A program made the position numbers and the translations under genes. The notes under the pieces were generated by a model, which worked only from the letters and a program-made list of their open reading frames with translations, was not told where the DNA came from and did no database searches. Below are positions 9,556-18,284 of a stretch of DNA of 64,000 nt, in pieces; the first letter of the stretch is position 1, and every line of letters starts with the position of its first letter. Source of the DNA: Filimonas lacunae (GTDB lineage: Bacteria > Bacteroidota > Bacteroidia > Chitinophagales > Chitinophagaceae); NCBI RefSeq assembly GCF_002355595.1, contig NZ_AP017422.1, positions 6,762,823 through 6,826,822 on the forward strand, written 5' to 3'.

Positions 9556-11142
9556 TTAATAATAAGATACAACCTCACCCAGCAAGGCCGGGTTTTCGAT
9601 GGTTTCGGCCTGGGGCACCGGCAAAAACAATTGCGAAGCAGAAGAAAGCACCACTTTCAATGAATTCACCGATCCATCGTAATTGAGGTTACCTCTTTCC
9701 TGCGCAGCAATGATCTGCTTGGCTTTATCAAAGCCCTGGCGCTGAATATCAAAATAATAATCACCCTCAAACGCAAACTCTACCTTGCGTTCGTGTAAAA
9801 TATCGTCGTTGGTAAAGGTGCTAACTGCCGCCATGCCTGCACGTGTATGTACTGCATTAAAAGCGTTCAGTGCCATTACATCTATGCTTCCGCTTTGCAA
9901 AGAAGCTTCTGCATAAATCAACAGCACATCGGCATAACGCAGGATATAAGTGCCCATGCTGGTGAACAGGCCGGTTACCGGCTCAGAGCCACCTGCGGGA
10001 CCAATTACATATTTCAGAATATTAGAACGGGTATCGTTAAACACATGGGTAAGATCATCCACTTTACCGGTGGTATCGTAGGTAAAGCCGTTAGGGAATT
10101 TCTCGTTCTTCCAGTCGTCCCGGTGAAAGCCTTGTTGCATAACGCTCCAGCCACGACGTTTATCGTTGGTGGCATAGCCGGTAGCAGGGTTTAATAAATC
10201 GAGGGAAGGCCTTACTGCAGAATAACCATCCGCATTGGTGGGGCCTGGCTTTAACAACGCCTGTGGCGCTACATACTCCTGGTACAGGTTGCCACCGTTA
10301 TAACCCATAGAAGCCAGCCACTGTAAAGAGAATAAAGATTCTTTATTGTTGTTGGCAGATGCAGAGGTGAACATTTTACCGTAATCGTCATACAGCCCTA
10401 CTTTATCGGAATGCGCCGTGGAATAGTCAATCACCTCTTTGGCTTTTGCCTTGGCATTGGTATAGTCTTTACTATACAAATACACCTTAGCCATCATGCC
10501 TTTAGCAGAAATACTTGTTACGCGACCTTTATCCGCCACTTCCGGCAAATTAGCTTCGGCATACTTTAAATCTTCCAGGGCAAACCTCAATACATCCTTT
10601 TGAAAGTAACGGGGCACCAGGTATTTACCAGGCTCGGTTAACGCTACGGGATCACTTACAATAGGTGCATCACCAAAAGCACGTGCGATATAGAAATAAG
10701 CAAAGCCCCTGATAAAACGTGCTTCTGCAATGCCTTGCACCAGGTAGGGCTGACTGCCCACCTTCGCTATTTTTTGCTCAAACACATTGATTAACACGGC
10801 GGCACTACCAGCTGCCTTGTAGCAACTTCTCCAGGTGGCGCCTACCGGGCCATCGGTACTTAATATATTAAAGTTGTAAAACGTTTTATAGTTATCATCG
10901 CCACGGGTAAGTGCCGTGCCGGCCATAATATCCCCTACCGATATAAACGCTTTATCAAACCAACGCCCCCATACCGCATTATACAAAACACCGGTGGCGC
11001 CGTTTACTTCTGATGCATTATTATAATAGTTATCTACCGTTACACTGGTAGTAGTGGTGGTGTCTAAAAAACTTTTTTTGCAGGAAGCACCGGCTATCAC
11101 CACCAACACCAGGCAACTGTATATATATGTTAACTTCTTCAT
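9556..11142 (-). CDS. SusD/RagB-family nutrient-binding lipoprotein
   Basis: Outer-membrane lipoprotein of 528 residues that caps the SusC pore and binds oligosaccharide. The lipobox is VIAGASCKKSFLD with Cys21. Typical SusD features follow: an N-terminal region with NYYNNASEVNGATGVLYNA, TPR-like helices with AEARFIRGFAYFYIARAFGD, and the C-terminal YADVLLIYAEASLQSG and HERKVEFAFEGDYYFDIQR motifs. The length is standard. It lies 18 bases downstream of the susC stop. Given the enzymes that follow, its ligand is expected to be a beta-mannan oligosaccharide. Confidence 0.95.
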   Translation of the reverse strand: MKKLTYIYSCLVLVVIAGASCKKSFLDTTTTTSVTVDNYYNNASEVNGATGVLYNAVWGRWFDKAFISVGDIMAGTALTRGDDNYKTFYNFNILSTDGPVGATWRSCYKAAGSAAVLINVFEQKIAKVGSQPYLVQGIAEARFIRGFAYFYIARAFGDAPIVSDPVALTEPGKYLVPRYFQKDVLRFALEDLKYAEANLPEVADKGRVTSISAKGMMAKVYLYSKDYTNAKAKAKEVIDYSTAHSDKVGLYDDYGKMFTSASANNNKESLFSLQWLASMGYNGGNLYQEYVAPQALLKPGPTNADGYSAVRPSLDLLNPATGYATNDKRRGWSVMQQGFHRDDWKNEKFPNGFTYDTTGKVDDLTHVFNDTRSNILKYVIGPAGGSEPVTGLFTSMGTYILRYADVLLIYAEASLQSGSIDVMALNAFNAVHTRAGMAAVSTFTNDDILHERKVEFAFEGDYYFDIQRQGFDKAKQIIAAQERGNLNYDGSVNSLKVVLSSASQLFLPVPQAETIENPALLGEVVSYY

Positions 11143-11160
11143 TGTTTTGGCATTTAATCG

Positions 11161-14100
11161 TTAAAACTCAATGTTGGCTCCTATGGTTACTGTACGCGGA
11201 ACAGGATAGCGGCCCTGATCAATGTTGGTTAACAGCACATTGCCGTTAAACGAACCCATATCGGGATTGTAACCAGAGTAACCGGTAAACGTGTACAGGT
11301 TTTGTGCACTTACATACAGCCTTGCAGAAGAAATTTTTGCTTTTTTCAGCAGATCGGCTGGCAGGTTATAACCAAACGCAACAGTTTGAATACGTAAGTA
11401 GCTGCCATTTTCTATATACCTGTCAGATACCCTTACATTGTAGTTGTTCCATTTGTTGAAGCGTGGCATGTTGCTGCTGGTGTTGGCAGGCGTATACCTG
11501 TCAAACACAGTAGTTAACTGGTTATTCCACTCATTACTCAACCTTTCGGTAACCATGCGGGTGGCATTATAGATTTTTGCACCGTAGCTGCCATACAGGA
11601 AAACAGACAAATCGAATTGCTTGTACTGGAATGTGTTGTTAAGCCCACCGGTAAACTTAGGGTTAGGGTTGCCAATAGGTTGTACATCTTTATCGGTAAT
11701 AGCCTTATCGCCATCCAGATCTTTATAACGCTGATCGCCCAGCCATAACTGCTGTGGTCCAATCGCCAGACCCCAGTTCATGCCATTGTTCAACTCAGCA
11801 TCCGACTTAAACAGGCCATCTGTTACATAACCATAAAACTCCCCTACCGGGCGGTTTTGCTGGCTCACGGTAATAACAGGGTCTTTACCGGAATAATCCA
11901 CACGCAACAGACCACTCAGCTTCGCATCTTTTGTATTGAGTTCGTTCAGGATGTTTTTATAATGGCTGAAGGTTAAGGTGGTTTTCCAGTTAAAATCTTT
12001 ATTGGTGATGTTATAAGTGGTGAAGGCCACATCAATACCTGTGTTGGTCATTTTGCCGCTGTTGGCCAATGGCGTCCATATATCATCCCAGTTATCAGAA
12101 TTAGTTTGCTCGCCCAGGCCGGAGAAATCGGCCAGTTGCGTAGCCAGTAACATTTTAGTAGTGATCTTTTTATATACATCTACTGTTACATCCAGCTTTT
12201 TATTAAACAGGGAGGCATCCACACCTGCGTTATAGGTTTTTACAGATTCCCAGCCCAGCTTAGGGTTGCCTATGTTACGCGGGAAGCCTGCTGCACCAAA
12301 AGGACTGGTACGGCTTAGATCAATATTGGTTTGGTACTGATTGGCAGCTACGTTTTGATTACCTACCACACCATACCCGGCACGTATTTTTAAAGAATTC
12401 AATCCTTTAATATCATTGGCAAAAGATTCATTGGTTACCGTCCACGCAGCAGATACAGATGGGAAATAACCAATACGGTTTTCCGGACCAAATGCCGAAG
12501 AACCATCGCGCCTGATAGTAGCACTGACAGAGTACCTGTTATCATACGTATAACTTGCCCTGGCAAAATAACTTTCCATGCGCCAGTCGCCTTCACCGGC
12601 ACTAATGCTTTCACCGGAGTTGTTACCCTGGGCACCCACTGCCAGGGAGGGCAGATTCTGCTGCAGGTTTTGACGGTAAGCACCTATATAATTGTAGTGC
12701 GAGCTTTGTGCTTCGTGCCCTAATGTAGCAGAGATCCAATGCTTGCCAAATCCATTGTTATAATTGAAGTAAGTTTTCAGGGTCCAGTAAAGACTGTTAT
12801 TCCTGTTCTCACTTAATTTGGAAGGTCCAATAATCCGGGTGCTGTCATAACTTCCATCGTTTTGCTTTTGTATATTATATAGCAAAGGCTGAAATGCTTT
12901 GCCTTCCGCTAAGGAGAAATTATAGTCCACCTCCGTACGGAAAGTAAGCCCCTTCATAATATTCATATCTGCATACAGCGCACCAAAAGCTTTGGTTTCT
13001 ATCTGCCTTACATTACGCAGCAGCGCCATAGCTACCGGGTTGTTATCAGTACCGATAGGATTGCCGGCAACCCTTACCTGGCCCGCCCATTGCCCATCGG
13101 GAGATAAAATAACCGATGCAGGGCTATTGTATAATACCACGCTGGTAACTGCATCAAAAGCATCTGATAAGCCTACCCGCTGGTTACTGCGCGAAAGGTT
13201 AGCGCTGATACCCGCTTTTAACCAGCTTTTCACCTGCTGGTCTACACTCATGCGCAACGCATATCTTTTAAAATCAGTACCTATTAAGATGCCCGTTTGC
13301 TCAAAATAGTTGCCGGAGAAATAGTACGTGGTTTTATTCTGACCACCTGAAATGGCCAGCTGGTGGTTTTGTGTAATACCTCTTTGAAAAATAGCATCCT
13401 GCCAGTCAGTACCATTACCCAATACATTCACATTTTTAAACTCAGCGGCAGTATCGGCCAGCGTTTCACCGGCAGCCCTTAATTCAGGCACCAGGGAGTT
13501 TTGATACATGGCGTACTGACGCAAATTCATCACGGGCAATTTTTTAGGCAAATCGGCTGTACCATAGTAACTATTAAAAGCCACTTTACTTTCACCTGCC
13601 TTTCCTTTCTTGGTAGTAATCTGCACTACCCCATTCGCGCCCAGCGAGCCATAAATAGCCTGTGCCGAAGCATCTTTCAAAATGTCTATCTTCTCAATAT
13701 CGGCAGGGTTTAAAGTAGCCAGCACACTTTGTCCCGTTTGGCCGGCACTTCCGCCCAACACATCCTGGGCCGTGCTGCTACTGGTTCCTCCAATAAAATT
13801 CACCCCATCAATTACATACAACGGATCGTTACCATTTACACTGGTAATACCACGCACGCGCACCGATACACCACCACCCGGCTGCCCGGAGTTGGATGAC
13901 ACCGTTACACCTGCCACTTTACCCTGTATGGCCTGATCAACACCCGCTACCGGCAGGTTTTTAATATCTTTTTCTGATACAGAAGAGATAGAAGAAGTAA
14001 CGTTGGTTCGTTTAGCCGTACCATACCCGATTACTACCACATCTTCCAGTTTTACTTCGGCCCCGGTGAGCACAATGGACAACACAGACTGCCCCTTTAT

Positions 14101-14361
14101 CTGCACCTCTACAGGTTTTAACCCTACATAAGTAACTATCAGTACTTTGGATGTATCGGGAACCGCAATGCGGAAAATACCATTCTCATCCGAAATCACT
14201 GATTTGCGGCCGGGTACGTTGATGGTAGCCGTAGGTAACGGCGTGCCTTTTTCATCCTTAACAGTTCCGGTAATGATTTTTTCCTGTGCATAGGAGGCTT
14301 GAACGACACAGGTTACGCACAAAAAAAGCGTAAGCAGTTTGCACCTGATTTCTTTTCTCAT
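11161..14361 (-). CDS. SusC/RagA-family TonB-linked outer-membrane transporter
   Basis: TonB-dependent glycan importer of 1066 residues and first gene of the mannan operon. Domains in order are a signal peptide (about 1-25, ending ASYAQ), a carboxypeptidase-regulatory-like domain (about 28-105, TGTVKDEKGTPLPTATINVP), the SusC linker EDVVVIGYGTAKR, a plug domain (about 115-235, with VRVRGITSVNGNDPLYVIDG) and a long 22-strand barrel. The barrel ends in an aromatic residue (TIGANIEF), as outer-membrane barrels do. An exact TACTTTTG -7 box lies just upstream on the same strand. The divergent AraC gene shares the 233-base intergenic region and is the probable regulator. Confidence 0.96.
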   Translation of the reverse strand: MRKEIRCKLLTLFLCVTCVVQASYAQEKIITGTVKDEKGTPLPTATINVPGRKSVISDENGIFRIAVPDTSKVLIVTYVGLKPVEVQIKGQSVLSIVLTGAEVKLEDVVVIGYGTAKRTNVTSSISSVSEKDIKNLPVAGVDQAIQGKVAGVTVSSNSGQPGGGVSVRVRGITSVNGNDPLYVIDGVNFIGGTSSSTAQDVLGGSAGQTGQSVLATLNPADIEKIDILKDASAQAIYGSLGANGVVQITTKKGKAGESKVAFNSYYGTADLPKKLPVMNLRQYAMYQNSLVPELRAAGETLADTAAEFKNVNVLGNGTDWQDAIFQRGITQNHQLAISGGQNKTTYYFSGNYFEQTGILIGTDFKRYALRMSVDQQVKSWLKAGISANLSRSNQRVGLSDAFDAVTSVVLYNSPASVILSPDGQWAGQVRVAGNPIGTDNNPVAMALLRNVRQIETKAFGALYADMNIMKGLTFRTEVDYNFSLAEGKAFQPLLYNIQKQNDGSYDSTRIIGPSKLSENRNNSLYWTLKTYFNYNNGFGKHWISATLGHEAQSSHYNYIGAYRQNLQQNLPSLAVGAQGNNSGESISAGEGDWRMESYFARASYTYDNRYSVSATIRRDGSSAFGPENRIGYFPSVSAAWTVTNESFANDIKGLNSLKIRAGYGVVGNQNVAANQYQTNIDLSRTSPFGAAGFPRNIGNPKLGWESVKTYNAGVDASLFNKKLDVTVDVYKKITTKMLLATQLADFSGLGEQTNSDNWDDIWTPLANSGKMTNTGIDVAFTTYNITNKDFNWKTTLTFSHYKNILNELNTKDAKLSGLLRVDYSGKDPVITVSQQNRPVGEFYGYVTDGLFKSDAELNNGMNWGLAIGPQQLWLGDQRYKDLDGDKAITDKDVQPIGNPNPKFTGGLNNTFQYKQFDLSVFLYGSYGAKIYNATRMVTERLSNEWNNQLTTVFDRYTPANTSSNMPRFNKWNNYNVRVSDRYIENGSYLRIQTVAFGYNLPADLLKKAKISSARLYVSAQNLYTFTGYSGYNPDMGSFNGNVLLTNIDQGRYPVPRTVTIGANIEF

Positions 14362-14380
14362 ATTGGCAATTTCGTTTCAC

Positions 14381-14388
14381 CAAAAGTA
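14381..14388 (-). promoter_or_regulatory. Candidate -7 box for the mannan operon
   Basis: TACTTTTG on the minus strand is an exact match to the Bacteroidota TAnnTTTG -7 element, 20 bases upstream of the susC start codon. No good TTTG -33 element is visible at the usual distance, so an activator, plausibly the adjacent AraC protein, may be needed. That dependence is inference. Confidence 0.5.
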
Positions 14389-14551
14389 GACACATTACCA
14401 TCTCATTGATAATACTTTTTTATCCGTTTTTTATATTTTTTAGTTCCCTCTTATCACAGTTTGCTCTAAAACACCCTTTTTAAGCGCAGAAAACCACCAC
14501 CACCACCATTCACTTTGTAAAAAATATTGATACTTTATTTACCGCTTGTTA

Positions 14552-14559
14552 TAACTTTA
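14552..14559 (+). promoter_or_regulatory. Possible -7 box for the AraC regulator gene
   Basis: TAACTTTA matches seven of eight positions of TAnnTTTG. It is 35 bases before the AraC start codon and would leave a short leader. No clear -33 box is visible. This is weak evidence in an AT-rich region. Confidence 0.3.
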
Positions 14560-14594
14560 TAACACTATTGCAAGCCATTTTATAATAAGCAGGC

Positions 14595-15479
14595 ATGAAA
14601 AACAAGCTGTTAAGAGAAATTACCCCACTTACGCCTAACGATTGTTTCACGGTTTTTTCGCGTGAGAAAACGGAATTTGACTTCCCGCTCCACTATCATG
14701 AGGAGTTTGAACTCAATTTTATTGAAAATGCGAAAGACGCCAAACGTGTTATTGGCGATCATATGGAAGAGATTAGCGACCTGGAGCTGGTGCTGGTGGG
14801 CCCTAACCTGCAACACGGTTGGTTTACACATAAATGCACCTCGCCCTGCATTAAGGAAATTACCATTCAGTTTCACCGCGATTTGTTTGATGAAAAGTTT
14901 TTGCACCGCAACCAGATGAGCTTTATACGCACCATGCTGGAACGTTCGGTAAAAGGGGTGTTGTTTTCGCGCGATACCATCCAGGCCATTATGCCACGCC
15001 TGAAAGAACTTCCACAAAAACATGGGTTTGATTCTGTGCTGGAGCTGATGTCTATTCTGCACGACTTATCTGCTTCCCGGAATATACGCACCCTCAGTGA
15101 TGTTACTTTTCGCAATATGGAAAGCTATACCTACAATAGCCGGCGGGTAGAGAAGGTAATGCACTACCTCAATAACAATTTTGACAAAAACGTTACCCTG
15201 GGTGAAGCTGCCAAAATTTCGGCTATGACGGAAGTGGCCTTTAGCCGTTTTTTTAAAGCCCGCACCGGCAAAACCTTTGTAGATACCTTAAACGAGGTAA
15301 GGCTGGGCCATGCATCGCGTATGTTGATTGATACCACACAAAGCGTGAATGAAGTGGCTTACAAATGTGGCTTTAACAACATCAGCAACTTTAACCGGAT
15401 ATTTAAAAAGAAGAAAGATTGTACACCTAAAGAATTCCGGCAGGCTTATGCTTCTTCCGGCACACGCACTTTTATTTAA
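14595..15479 (+). CDS. AraC-family transcriptional regulator (likely controls the mannan operon)
   Basis: A 294-residue regulator. Residues about 20-80 are a cupin-like sensor domain (FPLHYHEEFELNFIENA, then LVLVGPNLQHGW). Residues about 185-285 are the double helix-turn-helix DNA-binding domain, with NVTLGEAAKISAMTEVAFSR as the first HTH and SVNEVAYKCGFNNISNFNRI as the second, ending in the usual KKKDCTPKEFRQ. It is transcribed away from susC across 233 bases, an arrangement typical of local control. Most Bacteroidota mannan loci use hybrid two-component or AraC regulators, so mannobiose or a derived sugar is a plausible effector, but nothing in the sequence shows it. Confidence 0.92.
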   Translation: MKNKLLREITPLTPNDCFTVFSREKTEFDFPLHYHEEFELNFIENAKDAKRVIGDHMEEISDLELVLVGPNLQHGWFTHKCTSPCIKEITIQFHRDLFDEKFLHRNQMSFIRTMLERSVKGVLFSRDTIQAIMPRLKELPQKHGFDSVLELMSILHDLSASRNIRTLSDVTFRNMESYTYNSRRVEKVMHYLNNNFDKNVTLGEAAKISAMTEVAFSRFFKARTGKTFVDTLNEVRLGHASRMLIDTTQSVNEVAYKCGFNNISNFNRIFKKKKDCTPKEFRQAYASSGTRTFI

Positions 15480-15945
15480 TGTTGCACTTTTAAATTATGA
15501 ATAGGAAGCCTTACGTGTAGGTTTTTGATTGTAAGCCAATAACTTAGTAATAAATAAAATTATACGTATAATTGTTAAAATTCAAAGATTTACACACCTG
15601 GGACTTTTTTTTCTCACTTTTTTTGATTTTAAAGCCCATTTTAATTGTGTTGAATGTAAAGTCGTGTTAACTTTACATCATCAACATTAGAAATAACATA
15701 GATCATTCTATATATCGTATTTAAGATGGTGTTTTTCATAGGTTAGCAACGGCCTGCCTTGTCTAAGGCTCAGGCCTATTTTTTTTATAGGAACTTATGT
15801 TTACACTGTTAATACCTTCCTGACTAAGCTATTTACCTTTCCCATTTGCCTTTTTTAATCATCAAAAGATTTCTTTTCCTATCATTTTATTAGCTGCAGG
15901 CGAGGTATATACCAGGCATCCTTCTGGCAAATAAAGAAATACTGC
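15480..15945. other. Intergenic region with hairpins, no gene seen
   Basis: This AT-rich stretch follows the AraC gene and contains no credible open reading frame. Two structured elements stand out. One is an 8-bp perfect inverted repeat, TGTAAAGT at 15655-15662 and ACTTTACA at 15670-15677, with a 7-base spacer. The other is the strong terminator-like hairpin at 15751-15786. The hairpin is about 270 bases after the AraC stop, so the region is either a long 3' untranslated tail or an independent small RNA. Confidence 0.5.
15751..15786 (+). terminator. Rho-independent terminator hairpin
   Basis: GGCCTG at 15751-15756 pairs with CAGGCC at 15771-15776, and the nested CCTT/AAGG pair extends the stem around a four-base loop. 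A run of eight T follows at 15779-15786. It would end transcription coming from the AraC gene or from an unrecognised small RNA. Confidence 0.75.
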
Positions 15946-15953
15946 TAATTTTG
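15946..15953 (+). promoter_or_regulatory. Candidate promoter for the DUF3820 gene
   Basis: TAATTTTG is an exact TAnnTTTG -7 box. TCTG at 15923-15926 sits 19 bases upstream as a near match to the TTTG -33 box. The predicted start of transcription is about 25 bases before the DUF3820 start codon. Confidence 0.55.
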
Positions 15954-15983
15954 GCAGCTTAGCACAGGTAAAAAGAGAAATTT

Positions 15984-16229
15984 ATGATGCAGGAAGAAGA
16001 GTTGCCAGGCCTTAACCCACAAATATTACAGGACCTGGTAGAAGCTAAAATGCCATTTGGCAAGTATAAAGACACCGTGCTTTGCAATATTCCTGTCTCA
16101 TACCTGGAATGGATGAAACGCAACGGCGGCTTTCCCAAAGGAAAGCTAGGCATGCAACTGGCTACCCTGTTTGAGATAAAAACCAACGGGCTGGAAGACT
16201 TACTAAAGCCGCTGAAAAGAAGATATTAA
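15984..16229 (+). CDS. DUF3820 family small protein
   Basis: A small cytoplasmic protein of 81 residues. The DUF3820 signature covers most of it: MPFGKYKDTVLCNIPVSYL, then EWMKRNGGFPKGKLGMQLA. The family is widespread in Bacteroidota and Proteobacteria and has been called a putative quorum-sensing-regulated virulence factor, but its biochemical role is unknown. Two consecutive ATG codons (15984 and 15987) could serve as the start. It has its own promoter candidate and terminator, so it is probably a single-gene unit. Confidence 0.85.
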   Translation: MMQEEELPGLNPQILQDLVEAKMPFGKYKDTVLCNIPVSYLEWMKRNGGFPKGKLGMQLATLFEIKTNGLEDLLKPLKRRY

Positions 16230-16238
16230 AATAAAAAC

Positions 16239-16262
16239 GGCCTGCAGTTGCAGGCCATTTTT
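16239..16262. terminator. Bidirectional terminator between convergent genes
   Basis: GGCCTGC at 16239-16245 pairs with GCAGGCC at 16250-16256 around a four-base loop. T residues follow on the plus strand, and an A-rich stretch precedes the stem, which becomes a U-tract on the minus strand. It can therefore end both the DUF3820 gene and the B12 operon. Confidence 0.8.
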
Positions 16263-16296
16263 GTAAAAAGGGTGTTTTCTCGTGTAGAACCGCGTT

Positions 16297-17181
16297 CTAC
16301 TGGATATGTAAGTCAGCAGCGCCCAAAATTTCAGTGGATACTTCGCCTACAACAGCATTACCTGCACCGTTTTGCCCGGTATACACCTTTACAAAATCAA
16401 TTTGCGTAAGGCTTACACTGGCACCATTGCCGTTCACTGCCTGCGAAATATCAAAGCTATTGTACTTATTAGTGGTATAGTTATCACCCGAACTCCAGCT
16501 ATCTGCATAGCCCCTGGTAAAGGAAAGGTTCGTATACGACCCGGAAGTGTTGACAAGTGTATTTCTTAACAACGTGCCCGTAAAGCTCACCGAATCCTGA
16601 CCTGTTATAAACAGCGGATAATAGTTGGCCTGTGAATGATAGATATTCACCAGTACCGAATCAGTTTTGCCCCGGCTATCGCGCCACAATACGTTTGCCC
16701 GCTTTTTCGGGTTGTAATAGGTGATGGTATAATGTTTAATAGTAGCATCACTGGTATATTCACTGCCTGCCAGTTCGTACCACTCGTCGTCGGGCAAACC
16801 GTTACTATTTACATCGCGACTTACCATTACAATACCCGGCTCGGACCATTCTGTAGCAGGTGGCGGCAATGGATTGCCATAAATGGCAATGTCAGCACCA
16901 TCACTATTTTGCACCGCATGATCAAAGCCAAATACAATATACCCGCCATAAGCGCCTAATGACACTGTACCGCTGATACCACCAATTAAAGTAGCAGGAG
17001 CTTTATCAATGCCCCAGGTGCTGTCGTTGATAAGCTGCCCCGGTGCAGGCACGTAAGCATATACTTTACTGATATAACGACTGCGCCCCACTGTTTCATC
17101 CTTATCTTTTTTACAAGAAACCGCTACAACGCCTGCGCACACAGCCAGCAGGTATATCTTTTTTGGTAAGCCCCAATTCAT
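16297..17181 (-). CDS. Surface lipoprotein with EF-hand-like loop, B12-operon partner
   Basis: A 294-residue lipoprotein with lipobox VAVSCKKDKD (Cys23). It has no catalytic motif I recognise. The central segment DVNSNGLPDDEWYELAGSEY (residues 123-142) reads like a calcium-binding EF-hand-type loop, followed by a beta-rich C-terminal half. Proteins of this kind are usually annotated as cell surface or PKD-type proteins, and my recollection is that they often lie beside BtuB and YncE-like propellers in Bacteroidota. It starts 18 bases after the propeller gene stop and is the last gene of the riboswitch-controlled operon. It may help bind or hand over corrinoids at the outer membrane. That role is inferred from position only. 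Confidence 0.8.
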   Translation of the reverse strand: MNWGLPKKIYLLAVCAGVVAVSCKKDKDETVGRSRYISKVYAYVPAPGQLINDSTWGIDKAPATLIGGISGTVSLGAYGGYIVFGFDHAVQNSDGADIAIYGNPLPPPATEWSEPGIVMVSRDVNSNGLPDDEWYELAGSEYTSDATIKHYTITYYNPKKRANVLWRDSRGKTDSVLVNIYHSQANYYPLFITGQDSVSFTGTLLRNTLVNTSGSYTNLSFTRGYADSWSSGDNYTTNKYNSFDISQAVNGNGASVSLTQIDFVKVYTGQNGAGNAVVGEVSTEILGAADLHIQ

Positions 17182-17199
17182 GATGCTTTATTTATATGC

Positions 17200-18264
17200 T
17201 TATAAATTTAAAAACACACAGTTTTGTGGTGCTTTGCTGGTAGCAAACTGAAACTTCAGTTTACCTGCAGAGGAGAATACATATACCAGATCTTTACCGG
17301 CAGCGTAACCAGCATTGGCAACATATACATCTCCATTGGATGGATTTACAGTAGCAGCATAAATGTTGCTAGGGGTAGTGCCATCAGTAATAAAGCTGGT
17401 GCCTTCGCCAGTTGTTACATTGTAGCTTTTTATGAACGAACCAGTGCCATCATAGCCTGTTGCATATACAGCATCCGCACCTGCTGTAAACCAGCTGATA
17501 TTGGCATCTATAGTTTTTGCCACCACATCAGTAGCGCTACTGATAACAGATACAGAAGCTGCGATATCATCATAATTACCGGCTGAAGCCACAAACACAA
17601 ATCCGCTGCCTGCTGCAACTTTAATAGGACTAAAACCTACACTGATTTGACCTGTTTTTTTAAAGGTGGCAATGTCAATTACCGAAACAGAAGAATTATT
17701 GGTAGAAGGCAGTGTATAGTTATCTGAATTAGCAACATACAGCTTGTTGCCGGATGCAGCAATACCTTCCAGTACACCATCTGTTTGCACAGTAGCATCT
17801 ATTTGTAAAGAAGAAGTATCTATACGGCAAACCATACCATTATAGCAGGAAACATAAGCTTTGTTGCCATTGAATGCTACAAAACGGGGCTGATAAGCCC
17901 TGGTACCAGAAGCGAAAGATATTTTAGATAACAGTTTGCAGGTTGCCACATCTATTACCAGCACATAAGAATCGCTTAAAGTAGCAGTGTCTTTACCGCT
18001 TACGGTGCAATACATTTTACCGCCATACTGTTTTAAATCATTAGCGCCGTTACCCAGTTTGGTGCCGTTTACTGTTTTATAATAGTTCCAGTCAACGGTT
18101 TGCGTGCTTGCATTATAAAAGGCGATAGCACTGCTATCTGTTTCAGAAAAGTTCCCTTCTGTTAACACATATACACCACTAACGGCTGGTGCAGCATCAT
18201 CTTTTTTAGAACAAGAGAAGAACACAGCAGCTAACATGGGTACTGCGAAAAGTAGCTTTTTCAT
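17200..18264 (-). CDS. YncE-like beta-propeller lipoprotein, BtuG-like (second copy)
   Basis: A 354-residue lipoprotein with lipobox AAVFFSCSKKDD (Cys18). A start at 18264 is preferred because it gives a clean signal peptide and leaves 20 bases after the upstream stop. A longer reading would overlap the upstream gene and spoil the signal. The body is a seven-bladed propeller with repeated VIDIAT-type strands (SYVLVIDVATCKLLSKI, VSVIDIATFKKTGQI, VSVISSATDVVAKTI) and LYVANSDNY. The related BtuG of Bacteroides thetaiotaomicron is a surface propeller that binds cobamides very tightly and docks on BtuB. The riboswitch and receptor upstream support a corrinoid-binding role here. It is clearly related to, but diverged from, the preceding gene. 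Confidence 0.83.
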   Translation of the reverse strand: MKKLLFAVPMLAAVFFSCSKKDDAAPAVSGVYVLTEGNFSETDSSAIAFYNASTQTVDWNYYKTVNGTKLGNGANDLKQYGGKMYCTVSGKDTATLSDSYVLVIDVATCKLLSKISFASGTRAYQPRFVAFNGNKAYVSCYNGMVCRIDTSSLQIDATVQTDGVLEGIAASGNKLYVANSDNYTLPSTNNSSVSVIDIATFKKTGQISVGFSPIKVAAGSGFVFVASAGNYDDIAASVSVISSATDVVAKTIDANISWFTAGADAVYATGYDGTGSFIKSYNVTTGEGTSFITDGTTPSNIYAATVNPSNGDVYVANAGYAAGKDLVYVFSSAGKLKFQFATSKAPQNCVFLNL

Positions 18265-18284
18265 TTTTGCTTTTTTTACTTTTT

